Part shown: piece by piece, positions 25,901-34,951 of the stretch | How the letters are laid out: each line of letters opens with the position of its first letter | Position numbering within the stretch: position 1 is the stretch's first letter | Assembly: GCA_030490835.1 (NCBI GenBank) | Contig: CM059973.1 | Coordinates: 60,950,008 to 61,014,007 of the forward strand | Source: Annona cherimola | Lineage: Eukaryota > Streptophyta > Magnoliopsida > Magnoliales > Annonaceae | Direction of reading: 5' to 3' | DNA: 64,000 bases | Made by a program: the position numbers and the translations under genes | Notes under the pieces: generated by a model | The model's database searches: none | Told to the model about the DNA's origin: nothing | Seen by the model: the letters and a program-made list of their open reading frames with translations, nothing else

Positions 25901-28900
25901 CAAATGATGCATCAGGGTAGGTCATTTAGATTGACATCCAGACATTGTAAGTATTTCCGGCTACTCTTTGGAAAAACAGCTACTATTTGAAGCTTTTCCA
26001 AAGATGTTCAGGAAAGTTGTTTCTATTGCTGGAGTACGTTAATGCTAGCTTCCAAGTTGGCATGACATGTTCTTAACAGTAGTTTAACTTTATGCTTTTT
26101 ATGACGTCCTTTGTTTTGATGCAGTTGAAGAAGTTCCCGATGATATTTTCCTCATCAAGGAGTGCCCTCACGACTGGCTGTTTCCACAATGCTCTGCGGT
26201 GGTGAGAAATACCTGCGTTTTTTTCATGCCCATGAATGTGGATTTTAAAATTCTAGTTTATTTTGTTCGACTATAAACATTCTTCATCAATGAATGAAGA
26301 TATTTTATTAAAAACAGGACAAATTGCAAAGCTTACTGACATTTACAAAGAGCAAGATAAAAAGAAGATAATATGCTTTACAAATTGATAGGAAAAGCTC
26401 AAGTTATTCAATTAGGATCTCATAATTTTCCTTAACCTCTCCTTTGGTTTGGATCATATCAATGTACCCCTATCCGAAGGTAGATGTCGCACAAGTTTGC
26501 TCTATCAGCACTGGCTGAATGACCACTGGTAGCCTTTTTTATCCTCCCTTGGGATTACTTCGCTCACACATACTAATAATTTCTATAGCCCACAGGACCC
26601 TTGGTTGGTCCTTCAGTAGTCTGTTGTGGTCTTTCTAGTAGTTGGACCCTAACATTAGTGACGCAGAAAGCTTGACTTGTTCATTCAGGTTCTTAGAAAT
26701 TCCTTTAACCTCTCCTTTGATTTGGGTAATATCATAGATTGACTTTACTTGTACATGTTAATAATTTTTGTAGCCTCCAGGGTCCTTGGATAGTCCTTCC
26801 AAGAGTTGGACCTAATGTTATTGATATGGAAAGCTCGACTTGTTCATTTGGGATCTTAGAAATTCCTTTAATCTCGTCATTAGTTTGAATCATATTGTAA
26901 ACGTCCTTCCTAGATTTGGACCTAATGTTATCAATATGGAAAGCTCAACTTGTTCATTTAGGATCTTGGAAATTCCTTTAACCTCATTAGTTTGAGTCAT
27001 ATTGTAAACAATATCATAAATGATAGTACTAATAGTTGTTGTAGTAGAAGTGACAAGTGATACAAAAAGCTTGATTTGTTCGTTCAGGATCTTAGGTATT
27101 CCTCTCTCCTTTGGTTTTGAGTCATATCATAGATGGCAGCCGATCATAAGTGGCCACTTAGGCCGGCCACAAGTTGTATATTCTTTTATTTTTAAATTTT
27201 TAATGAATATGTTAATTTAGGTGTATTTAATCTATAACCCAAGTTTTACCATTTTTCTATATGTTTAGATATATTATTTTTAAACACGGGTGTTATGGTC
27301 ATTTTCCACCTGTGAAAATGGCCACAATACCCCTATGTTTAAAACAAAAAATATATAAACATATCAAAAATAGTAAAACTTGAATTATAAATAAATACAA
27401 CTAAATTAACATGCTTTAAAAAAAACTAAAATAATATGTTAAATAGTAGTAGCAGTGGTGGTTGTTGTAGAAGCAGAACTGACATGGATTGTAATAGCAG
27501 CAGCAGCATGGTTGTCAAGAGTAAATAGAAACTCCAAATCAATACACCATCTGGTCAAATATAAATCAACACATGACAAATCAATCATCTCTGCGCATGC
27601 TTCGGTATGCCTTCATTCCAGGATTTACTACTAATCAGTTTTCCTTTTAATGATTCCTTTATTTGGCCCTAAGTTCTAAGGTTTATATAGTAATTCCTTT
27701 ATTTATGCCTTAAATTCTAATGTAGTAATTAATCATTGGCTTTCCTTAGTTATTGTATTTAAATCTAATAATTCTATATATATATTTTTTTGAACAAATA
27801 ATAATTCTAATTCTAATTTGACCTGCTTCTTCATTTTTCCAAAATTCTGTGGGATTTTCAGAGCAGGTGCTTTTAATCAGTTCCAAGGTTGTTTCACGGA
27901 ACTGTTTTTTGATTTTTTTTTTTTTTTAGAAAATCTAAATATGTTAAATTACTAGTTCTTAAAGCAGGTTTGTGTTTTGATTAGTGTGCTGATGTACAGC
28001 ATATTTGGCCTGTGACAAGTTGGTTAGCTTTATTTATTTTATATTTGTTTTGGAACATGTGATCTTGGGACTTATTTGAAATCCTTGTTTTAAGTGATTA
28101 TTTTATGATTCTGTTATTTTGTGACATGGGAAACATTTTTTCCTCTATTGATAAAGATTTCTATATTTCTCTTGCTTCCTGTTCTTTTTTCTAACCCCCC
28201 TTCTCTTTGAATTCTCTTGTACAAATGTTTAATCTCACTGTTTGTCTCCTTGCCCTAAGTTGCTGTTATTTTCCTCTTTTCTAAATGGGGTGCAGTTGTC
28301 TACACTCGGGTGCATACACCTATTCTGTTATTTTTTTCGAATTTTTTTTTTTTTTTTTTTTACAAAACTATTAATCTAAATGTATTTTAACGTGTATTAA
28401 ATTTTACCATTTTTGGATGTTTTTAGATTTTTTTTTTCAGATTTTTAAAAATCAGTGGCATTTTAGTAATTTCAAATTACTAAAAATGCTACTATTTTTA
28501 AAAATCTGAAAAGAATATCTAAAGGTCTCCAAAAATAGTAAAAATTGATACACATGTTAAATACACTTAGATTAACAGTTTCATGAAAAAAAATTCAAAA
28601 AAAAAGGTCTAGTACACCCGGGTGCATACAATTGACTTCCTTTCTAAATTCTTCTTGTTCTTGTTCATAAAATAACTTCATAACTTGCCCTCATTTTATC
28701 GATTTCTAGGGGGTGAGTTTAGTTTGTAGACCCACGTTTGACTACATTCCAATTTATGGAGGTCCCTTGTTTGGAATATTGTACACCTGGGAATAGGGGT
28801 GCAACTAGGGCCGGGTTGAGCCCGAGTCCGGCCCGCCGAACCCGATTTTGAACGGTATTGAAACTTGCTTTTTTGTAATCCGAACTTGAGGAACCCGATT

Positions 28901-31067
28901 TGTAAATATGATAGGGTTAGAGTTCAAATGAACCCGAACCCGGAGCCCGATTTTTCATTTTATATTTATTATAAAGTATATTATATACATACTATTTAAA
29001 CAATATTTCTTTATATTCTTCATATTTTATGTTATTATATCTATATTTGAAAACATGTTTGACAACTTGTAATTTTATTATAAATAAAGTATATTATTTT
29101 CATTAATATTTATTTTTTATTTCTATCATTTACTTTTACACTCATTAATTTTCTTCATTTATCTTATTTTTGATGTTAAATTTTTTCTAAAAATATTCTT
29201 TATATTACTATTTTTTAAAAAATATGTAGTTTAATTATATATTATTATGTTTACTTACATGATTTGTTATTATTATTTATTTATATGAAATTCTAAACTT
29301 ATTACTTCTAAATAAAATCTAAATTCATCAACATAAATTCTAACACGAAACTCAACCCGAACCCGATTTTCAAAAATAGGGTTAGGGTTTAGGTTTTACA
29401 AATAGGGTTAGGGTTTAGGTTTTACAAATAGGGTTAGGGTTTAGGTTTTACAAATAGGGTTAGGGTTGATGTTTTACAAATAGGGTTAGGGTTAAGGTTA
29501 GGGTTAGGGTTAGGGTTAGGGCCGGGGTAAACCCGAGTTTCATGAACCCGAGTTGCACCCTGGGAACATCTAATGTTGAATTTTTTGTTTATGGTCGGCA
29601 TTTTGCAGCATGAATTCCATAATGAATATTAAATGTGATCTGAGACTTGTTAAAATATACAGGTTCATCACGGAGGAGCTGGTACAATGGCCACAGGACT
29701 CAGGGCTGGGGTATCGTTCTTTCTTTCAAGTTTCATAGTGATAGTATCAATTTGTGTTACCATCAGCAATGTCAGAGCTTTTTGTTTTGTTTTGTTATTA
29801 TTATTTTTTTTATTTGAATCACAGCAATATCAGAGCTTTAGCCCAACTAACTGCATGCCAAAATGTTCTGCTCTATCATTGTTTACCTTGTTTTTATTTA
29901 GTTTCCCCTCGTATATGATAGCTTCCAATTTCTGCGTGCTTTTATAATATGACAAGTCAAACTCCAGTTCAAGCTCCTAGTGTTATATGGTGCCATATAC
30001 AAAACCATGCTAACTTCCTACATGTATGTAAAAATGTTGCATAAGGCTTTCTGATATTTCAAATCTGTATCTTTATAGTTTTGTTGGAAGTGGAAGACTT
30101 CACATTTGTATGGATAAATATTGGATCAGGCTGATTTTCTTTGTTGTCTTCATTTCAAGGGTTCCAATTATTTCCATGCTTTCACTTCTTCAGCTATTTG
30201 ATCCGTCAGGCGGCCTTTCCTGACAAAAATTGGAGCTTATAGAAATTAAAAATATCCCCTTGAAGGCTGCACAACATTATAGCCTGAAAAAAATTGTCTT
30301 TACGCCTTACCATGGAGATGCTTTCTGTGTATAATTTTGTGTGGAACAGTTTCCAGTGCCAACTATAACCTGAGATTTTCCTCTCATGATGTCAGTGTCC
30401 AACAGCTGTCATCCCATTCTTTGGCGATCAGTTTTTTTGGGGTGATCGAATACATGCAATAGGTGTTGGACCCTCGCCAATCCCTTTTTCAGAACTCACT
30501 GTTGAAGGTCTTTCTAGTGCTATCAGATTCATGCTCAACCCAGAGGTATTGCTACTTGTTCTCTCTTTTCCTTCTTTTTTAGAATATAAATCTGTGAATA
30601 AACATGATTCAATTGTCCATAAGCATGAGTGACCAGAAACCGTAAATCATAATAGTACTTAAACACTTATTTTGCTATTATTAGTTGCATATGGAATGGA
30701 ATAGAGGGGCCATCCGGTCTATCTACTCATTGATGACTTGATGGTGTGATAATATGGAATTGTACTTGGCTACTTCAAAACTAGCCCAACCGTTTTATGT
30801 ATTCATCCTGGTGCAAAGATGCCTGGATTCTTGTGATCTAGAATAATTCCTTGCATCCTTTGTCAGATAAAGTTACGGGCAACAGAATTAATGAAAAAGA
30901 TTGAGAATGAAGATGGTGTTGCTGCAGCAGTAGATGCATTCCATCGACATTTACCACAAGAACTACCGATGCCCATTGCATCCTTTGACGACCCTCAAGA
31001 TGACAACCCTTTCCGATGGTTGCTTCAGCTTATGGAGAAATACTGTTGTCTTCCTTGTACCCCATAG
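7925..31067 (+). CDS. UGT80B1: sterol 3-beta-glucosyltransferase, UGT80B1-like (14 exons)
   Basis: This enzyme would transfer glucose from UDP-glucose to the 3-beta-hydroxyl of membrane sterols, making steryl glucosides. Exons were joined by GT-AG sites and phase: 7925-8141, 9362-9513, 12293-12532, 13148-13259, 13879-14049, 19341-19404, 22229-22286, 22384-22561, 23652-23782, 25341-25443, 26125-26201, 29663-29710, 30396-30545, 30867-31067. They sum to 1902 bases, or 633 residues, close to the usual 600-640. The N-terminal 120 or so residues are variable and polar. The GT28-type motif VVGTRGDVQPFLA follows near residue 185. The acceptor part carries NPPAYGHAHIAEALGVPLH and MPWTPTHEFPHPL, and the donor part VGFGSM, CPHDWLFPQC, HHGGAGTMATGL and FFGDQFFWGDRI. 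Family recall favours the UGT80B branch over UGT80A (GYMARNKG, AYFSTYHGSISHLPTGYMWSP, Cys-rich tail CCLPC). The ATG at 7925 is the first in this frame. All 13 junctions keep phase with no internal stop, so the gene looks functional despite large introns. Loss of UGT80B1 in Arabidopsis (TT15) changes seed-coat colour. Confidence 0.95.
8142..9361 (+). other. intron 1 of the UGT80B1-like gene
   Basis: A 1220-bp intron with donor GTAAGA and acceptor TTGCAG. It starts with a (CT)n tract near 8151-8166 and carries a poly-A run near 9228-9243. The codon for Ser is split across the junction (phase 1). No gene or clear mobile element is seen inside. Confidence 0.85.
10630..11302 (-). repeat. possible degenerate solo LTR or other repeat in intron 2
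   Basis: Within intron 2 (9514-12292), a segment bounded by TGGAGAGCATT on the left and AATTCTCCA on the right differs in texture from its surroundings. It contains two similar blocks (near 10828-10886 and 10935-10990, ACTGAG-ATAGAAG-AGCTTTGAA). The short inverted ends and the TG...CA rule suggest an old LTR in reverse orientation, but no target duplication matches. This is a weak call. The rest of intron 2 shows nothing recognisable. Confidence 0.3.
14292..14558. mobile_element. Tourist-like MITE in intron 5 with TTA target duplication
   Basis: A 267-bp element with ends GGGCATGTTCAGTT and AACCAAACAAGTCC, flanked on both sides by TTA (14289-14291 and 14559-14561). A 3-bp TTA duplication with short inverted ends and an AT-rich non-coding core is the Tourist/PIF-Harbinger pattern. 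It lies in the 5.3-kb intron 5 of the sterol glucosyltransferase gene. Confidence 0.78.
15990..16208. mobile_element. probable Tourist-like MITE remnant
   Basis: The interior (GATATTGTTGTATGG, TGATAATAGAAAAG, GTCAAAACATAAAAAAATGAATGGAGGAAGG) resembles the copy at 21688-21918. The ends (ATGTGTTTGG and CTAAATGGAACC) are eroded. Placement is by similarity of texture, so the borders are approximate. Confidence 0.45.
16738..18107 (-). pseudogene. hAT transposase remnant (central and C-terminal parts)
   Basis: The main open segment, 17376-18107, gives 243 residues. Its motifs are typical of plant hAT transposases: MEDIWKIK-like start, YIYNHSSVLNLMR, IVMSPFWNHVMHLLKVAGPL, GYIYEAMERA and HPLHAAGYFLNPEYFY. 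Further downstream on the same strand, in other frames, lie the dimerisation-type remnants LSLTYSSSGCER (about 17165-17205) and NELVLIKYNR (near 17010-17040). An acidic tail follows, from TLKDIDDSNEWLVENI, to 16738. Stops and frame changes interrupt the gene, and the N-terminal DNA-binding half is missing, so it should not encode active transposase. Confidence 0.88.
17344..17386. repeat. TA and TAGT microsatellite
   Basis: A run of alternating TA (about nine units) passes into TAGT repeats (about five units). It lies inside the hAT element, just beyond the end of the transposase segment. Confidence 0.85.
18165..18690. repeat. CAGCAG / GAAGAA low-complexity tract with a direct duplication
   Basis: Two copies of a block containing AATACAGCAGCAATATAATCGG followed by AATGGCACAA and ATTAAATTAAAA occur at about 18169-18240 and 18258-18312. 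From 18400 to 18690 follow purine-rich GAAGAAGAA and GCAGCAGCGGC runs. The long open frames on either strand here are by-products of triplet repeats (poly-Ser, poly-Cys and similar) and are not credible genes. The tract belongs to the hAT element. Confidence 0.75.
21369..21548. repeat. tandem duplication, unit about 90 bp, in intron 6
   Basis: CATTCCAAATATATGAAC begins at 21369 and again at 21459. Each is followed by the same AGAATCTGTGGATTTGTGAAACTCTC pattern with a few substitutions and small indels. There are two copies. It lies in intron 6 (19405-22228) of the glucosyltransferase gene. Confidence 0.85.
21688..21918. mobile_element. Tourist-like MITE in intron 6 with TTA target duplication
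   Basis: Ends AGGATGTGTTCGGG and CCAATCATGCCC, flanked by TTA at 21685-21687 and 21919-21921. The 231-bp interior (GATATTATAGGGGTAATAAT, then GGAGTAAAGGGAATAAAG) closely resembles sequence at 19650-19830 in the same intron, which is probably another, less intact copy. Confidence 0.75.
24508..24677. repeat. tandem duplication, unit about 90 bp, in intron 9
   Basis: TTCAGTTATTCTYATTCT at 24508 recurs at 24598. Both copies continue through ATATAGAGCATATTATACT and CCTATTTGATCATGA. There are two copies with scattered substitutions, inside intron 9 (23783-25340) of the glucosyltransferase gene. The rest of that intron shows nothing recognisable. Confidence 0.85.
26385..27135. repeat. degenerate minisatellite, unit about 110-125 bp, in intron 12
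   Basis: Four to five diverged copies of a block reading roughly GGAAAGCTCRACTTGTTCATT, then GGATCTTAGAAATTCCTTTAAC, then CATATCATAGAT. They start near 26390, 26664, 26828, 26938 and 27064. The closest pair (26828 and 26938) is 110 bp apart. It lies near the start of intron 12 (26202-29662), the gene's second largest intron. Confidence 0.75.
27200..27425. mobile_element. foldback (palindromic) element, copy 1
   Basis: An imperfect palindrome. The left arm contains TTTTACCATTTTTCTATATG and the right arm its approximate complement, near CATATCAAAAATAGTAAAAC. The centre has CATTTTCCACCTGTGAAAATGG. Both outer parts read as versions of TGTATTTAA. It shares arm sequence with the copies at 28294, 32345 and 54725. 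It is non-coding and intronic. Confidence 0.65.
28294..28640. mobile_element. foldback (palindromic) element, copy 2
   Basis: About 345 bp. The outer motifs are TACACTCGGGTGCATACA and TACACCCGGGTGCATACA. The arms are built on ATCTAAATGTATTTTAACG and its complement, and a strong central hairpin lies at 28436-28520 (CAGATTTTTAAAAATCAGT... to ...ATTTTTAAAAATCTG). It is non-coding, in intron 12 of the glucosyltransferase gene. Transcripts through it could fold into a long hairpin. Confidence 0.72.
28794..29558. mobile_element. hAT-type MITE carrying telomere-like repeats, in intron 12
   Basis: A 765-bp element flanked by an exact 8-bp repeat CCTGGGAA (28786-28793 and 29559-29566). The ends are TAGGGGTGCAACTAGGG on the left and AACCCGAGTTGCAC on the right, imperfectly inverted and like those of the 3881-4738 element. 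The subterminal parts are rich in CCCGAACCCG blocks around an AT-rich core. The right side contains an array of TTAGGG-like repeats. No coding capacity. Confidence 0.8.
29374..29521. repeat. 26-bp tandem repeat grading into (TTAGGG)n
   Basis: About four units of 26 bp start at 29374, 29400, 29426 and 29452. Each holds TAGGGTTAGGGTTTAGG followed by TTTTAC. The array then passes into about five plain TTAGGG hexamers up to 29521. It lies inside the hAT-type MITE of intron 12. Both the hexamer TTAGGG and the plant-type heptamer TTTAGGG occur. Confidence 0.92.
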
Positions 31068-32340
31068 CATTCTGTTAAATATTATTTTATGTATAGAGAA
31101 ATTGTTTTTTAGTCCAATCTTGGTCTTTTTTTGATGTATCAACCATCATCAAATTTGTGACTATACAAGTTTCTCTTAGGCAATTGGAGTTCTTTTTGTG
31201 CTTAGGTTAGACTTTGGTCATGCAGTCCAGCAGTACTAAATTCTGATTGGTCCTAACAGCTCAAAGAGTTTGGGTTGGGAATCAAAGGGGCTTCAATTTT
31301 TTCTGTTGGCATGGGCCACCAAAGTGGGTGATGTGACTTTGTTTGCACTCGACCACTAATCTTATCGTTTATCCTGTGCTTTATGCATATACCTCCCCGT
31401 AACATTTTAATTTTTCAATTTATACTAAAAAAGCTCGATGTGGATAATAACCCCCTGTTTAGATAATTACTTTGCATAATCAACTAGCATTTTAAAAACA
31501 AGTAATAAAGGAAAGTTCCATAAAAGATTGACAAAATAGGAAAGACATCATTCATGGGGTTGTTCTTGCAAGGAAAGTTCTAAACAGAGGTTATTTGCAA
31601 AATCAAGATTGGTCTTATAAATTGCAATACAATATGTTAGGGGATGGTAAAAGTAAGAAGTCCTCATCTATTTATCTGTTTAGTACCATGAAGATCATCT
31701 TACTCAAATATTTATGGAGACTGCAAAATTCAGAATAATTTGAGTCTCTCAACTCATTAAAATGTTTAATAAATAGAAGGGTTCCTATTCGGAGACAAAC
31801 GAGATTTGAAATTTGCATGTTTTGGAATGTAGTAAACTTCAATCTCATTGAGCATCTTATGTAATCAATTTGAAGAATTATAGGTTAACGTTCTTGGTCA
31901 AATTGAACATAATTGCATCTTTAGTAGTCTTTATCAAAAGCAACAAAATAGAATGCATGATAGAGATCCTAAATTCAAAGGTGTTAACTCAGATTGGGAT
32001 TGTGCTTCTTTGGGGTCGCTGAGCACATTTGGTGACTTAATATTTGCCAATTACCAAACAATCTCTTAATATTTGAGAGCACCTCATTGCGGTGATTTTA
32101 TATATTTTATATTTTTTTATTGCAACGATGATTTTATATTTGATAGTGCTTCAAGTCGCTAGGTAGATTTTAGATTTAAGCTAGATCCTTGAAAACTTGA
32201 AAGTTTGTTACTTAAGTGTAACTAGGAAGGACTGGTTATCGAGTGATCTCGGTGTCTAGACTCAGAAGAGATCAAGAAAACAGGTTGACTTAGCTCTTCT
32301 TAGGCTTGTATAACCATAGGAAGCCTAAGAAGGATAATTT
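31068..32340. other. 3' flank of the UGT80B1-like gene and intergenic DNA
   Basis: Downstream of the stop codon at 31065-31067. The first few hundred bases should hold the 3' UTR, but no single poly-A signal stands out. The remainder is AT-rich without recognisable genes. A low-complexity stretch lies near 32090-32150. Confidence 0.5.
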
Positions 32341-32344
32341 TGAT

Positions 32345-32760
32345 ATCATGCACCCGGTGCACTTAGCTTCAGTGCACTCGGGTGTATTTAACTTATTTTT
32401 TTGTATATTTTTAAAATTTTTTGTAAATGAATCTTAATCTAAGTATATTTAACATGTGTATCAATTTTTTACTATTTTTGAATATTTTTAGATATTCTTG
32501 GATTTTTTAAAATCAGTAGCATTTTTAGTAATCTAGTAATTTTAATTTTAAATTACTAAAAATGCGACTGATTTTAAAAAAATTTAAAAAAAATTTAAAA
32601 ATATCCAAAAATGGTAAAAATTGATACGTATGTTAAATACACTTAGATTAACATATGTGTAAAAAAATTTCAAAAAAATTTAAAAATGAGCATTTGCATC
32701 AGGTGCACTGAAGCTAAGTGCACTCAGGTGCACCGAAGCTAAGTACACCTAGGCGCATGA
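32345..32760. mobile_element. foldback (palindromic) element, copy 3
   Basis: The left outer part reads TGCACCCGGTGCACTTAGCTTCAG. The right outer part carries its complement twice over (GCACTGAAGCTAAGTGCAC and GCACCGAAGCTAAGTACACC). The arms include ATCTAAGTATATTTAACATG and its complement. The centre is a hairpin, ATCAGTAGCATTTTTAGTAAT facing ATTACTAAAAATGCGACTG. It is clearly the same family as 28294-28640 and 54725-55115. Confidence 0.75.
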
Positions 32761-32779
32761 TTTCATATTCCTACAAGGA

Positions 32780-33312
32780 TGGACCTAACTCTCCCAATTA
32801 CCATTGAGAAGCTTAGAAAGAACAAGATCTTGGTTGACTAGATTTAACAAACTTCGCCGGAAAAAATTTATTGACTTGGTAAGTGGTTTTGATTCTTTCA
32901 ATTACTTGTGAGATATTTAGGTCCATTTGGTAAGTTGCACGTGGTGGAAATTCGTCTTATGTAACTACTCAGCTACCCTATTTTTCTATTTTATTCTTAT
33001 CTTCTAATCCTTTTCTCATACTACTACCTTATTTATTCTTACTTTATTTATATTATATCACTTCATTCTCGTACTTCTAAAAAATATTTTTGTATCCACT
33101 TCCTCATTTTCCTCCCTATGTAGCTTAATAAATGCACTCTTAGAAAAGTGGTACTAGTTAACTAGATTTTATTTATTGAGTTGACTTAATGGTTTGGACC
33201 TATCAAGCTGAATGACATCGTTTTCTAAATGACTCGTTTCAATTTTCTTAATTGACTTGTGAGAAACTCAGAAAGAGCAAGATTAGGTCCATTGATATTG
33301 ACTCAATGAGTT
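32780..33312. repeat. degenerate 105-bp tandem repeat, segment A
   Basis: Diverged copies of a unit of about 104-108 bp with the consensus elements GAGTTGGATGACTC, then TTCTCTTAATTAACTTGTGAGAAACTTAGAAAGAGCAAGATTAGGTTGACT, then GAGTTTGACTCAATG (quoted in parts). Here it is interrupted by a Tourist-like MITE (32923-33143) and cut at 33312 by a solo LTR insertion. Confidence 0.65.
32923..33143. mobile_element. Tourist-like MITE inserted in the 105-bp repeat
   Basis: Begins GGTCCATTTGGTAAG after TTA and ends AATGCACTC before TTA. The interior (TATTTATTCTTACTTTATTTATATTATATCACTTCATTCTC, quoted only as texture) matches the other Tourist-like copies. It is about 221 bp and non-coding. The repeat sequence resumes on both sides. 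Confidence 0.6.
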
Positions 33313-34951
33313 TGTTGGAAACAATGCTTCAAAACAAAATAAAATTGACCAAAGATTGAGTTTTGATGATTAACAACAACTAACTTGAGTATATTTAAAG
33401 GACTAATGAGTTTGCCATTTGTTTTAAGGAACTTAAGTAGCCAAGTCGATCCCCAAGTCGACTTGGACTTCGACTTAGGGTGAAGTCGATCCCAAAGTCG
33501 ACTCATCTATCGACTTGAGAAAGAACCTCAAAGGCAAAATCAACTTGCAGGTGAAGTCGTATCTCAAGTCGACTTCACATGCGACTTGGGAAGCCAAGTC
33601 GCAAACGAAGTCGACCTCGCTATCGACTTCAAACATGAAAAACTGTCCAAAGCTGAATTTTGGGGCACGAAGCTGCTCAAGTCGCAGGCCAAGTCGACTC
33701 CAGGTGCGACTTGGGTGAAGTCGCAGACAAAGTCAACTTCATCCGCGACTTGAGAAGTTCAGACTTTAAAGATGCAGTTTCAAAGCCTATTCAAATAATC
33801 TCTCACTCAAGTTCAAAGCAAAGATTCAAGATGGAGATCAAATCAAGTCTATCAAGTCTTAAAGACCAACTGAGTCAAATGCAAAGCAAGGTGCATGATT
33901 CAACAAAAGCAGGACTCAAGCTCTCCTAAGAATCATCAAGGAAACAAGCCAAGCAAGATAGAGGAAGATCAAATGAAGGACAAAACATACTTTGACGAAG
34001 ACCAAGTCAAGTAGCAACCCAAGTCGACTCAAGACTCAGACTTGGAAACTGACAAAGTGAAGTCGCACTCGAAGTCGACTTCACCTACGACTTGGGTCAA
34101 GTTGATGCCCAAGTCGACCCTGACTGAAACTTGAAGTTGCGACGGAGAAGCGAAGTCGCACCCGAGGTCGACTCCATCTGCGACTTGGGCGAAGTCGCAT
34201 CCGAAGTCGACTCCACATGCGACTTGGGTCGCAACGGTCGGAATTTATTCGAACGTTGGCGCATTAAATGCGCGCCACCTACCCTCTAACGTTCGGATTC
34301 CCTCCAAAATTATAAAAGACATTCATGGTGGACGAGGGAGGTAGCCGAGAATCATTAAGTGTGCATAACTACCATCTACAAGAGCTTTAAAGAGATCAAG
34401 CTAATCAAAGAGGAAGAACTTTGCTTCAAACTGCAAGAGCTCAACTACTGATCATTCAAAGCCAATTCAACAAGTTCTTCTCTGCGCCAAACTGCTTCTA
34501 CACAACTGTAAAGTGTAGTTTTCTTATTGTTTCTTTTGTATGTGTTGAACTTGATTTAGTTTGAGGAACTAAGATCAAGTGTAAGCAAAGTAGTGTATGA
34601 TTGGAGTGTGACTCATCACCTACTTGTGCTGTGTTTTGTTGATGCCCCCTAGAGCTGGAATCTAGAAGAGAGCAGTGGCTCTAATTGTATTGAGAAGAAT
34701 ACAATAGTGGAACCCAAGTCACAAGGAGTGTGAGCTTGGAAGAGTGGAGTAGGGAGGTTGCCCGAACCACTATAAAAATCTTGTGTGCTTGATTTATACT
34801 TCTGCCATTTACATTACATTGCTTTCCATTTCGTTTCTTCATTAAGGGGACTGGATTAATCCGGGGTTAAGTTTCTGTTTAAGATATAAAAATTTTAAAT
34901 ACCCAATTCACCCCTCCCCTCTTGGGTTTTGCCATCAACTAGGGACCAACA
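33313..34951 (+). mobile_element. solo LTR (Sirevirus-like) with 5-bp target duplication
   Basis: A 1639-bp segment beginning TGTTGGAAAC and ending GGGACCAACA, flanked by an exact GAGTT (33308-33312 and 34952-34956). No internal retrotransposon sequence is attached, so it is a solo LTR left by recombination. It contains two clusters of palindromes built on AAGTCGACTT (33437-33755 and 34010-34235). The 3' part holds a conserved block with GCCCCCTAGAGCTGGAATC (34643 on) and CACCCCTCCCCTCTTGGG near the end, shared with the solo LTR at 41312-42603. The open frames inside follow the repeats and are not genes. Confidence 0.92.

Noticed and set aside
29374..29521. Telomere-like repeats as a chromosome end or fusion point
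   Set aside because: The array is short, lies inside an 8-bp-flanked mobile element in an intron, and normal gene sequence continues on both sides.
33515..33929. Open frames in the solo LTR suggesting a protein gene
   Set aside because: Residues follow the palindromic repeats and the frames end within the LTR. No match to any family is apparent.
33437..34235. Regularly repeated AAGTCGACTT motifs as a CRISPR-like array
   Set aside because: The host is a plant, the repeats are palindromic with no unique spacers of constant length, and they lie wholly inside an LTR with target duplications.
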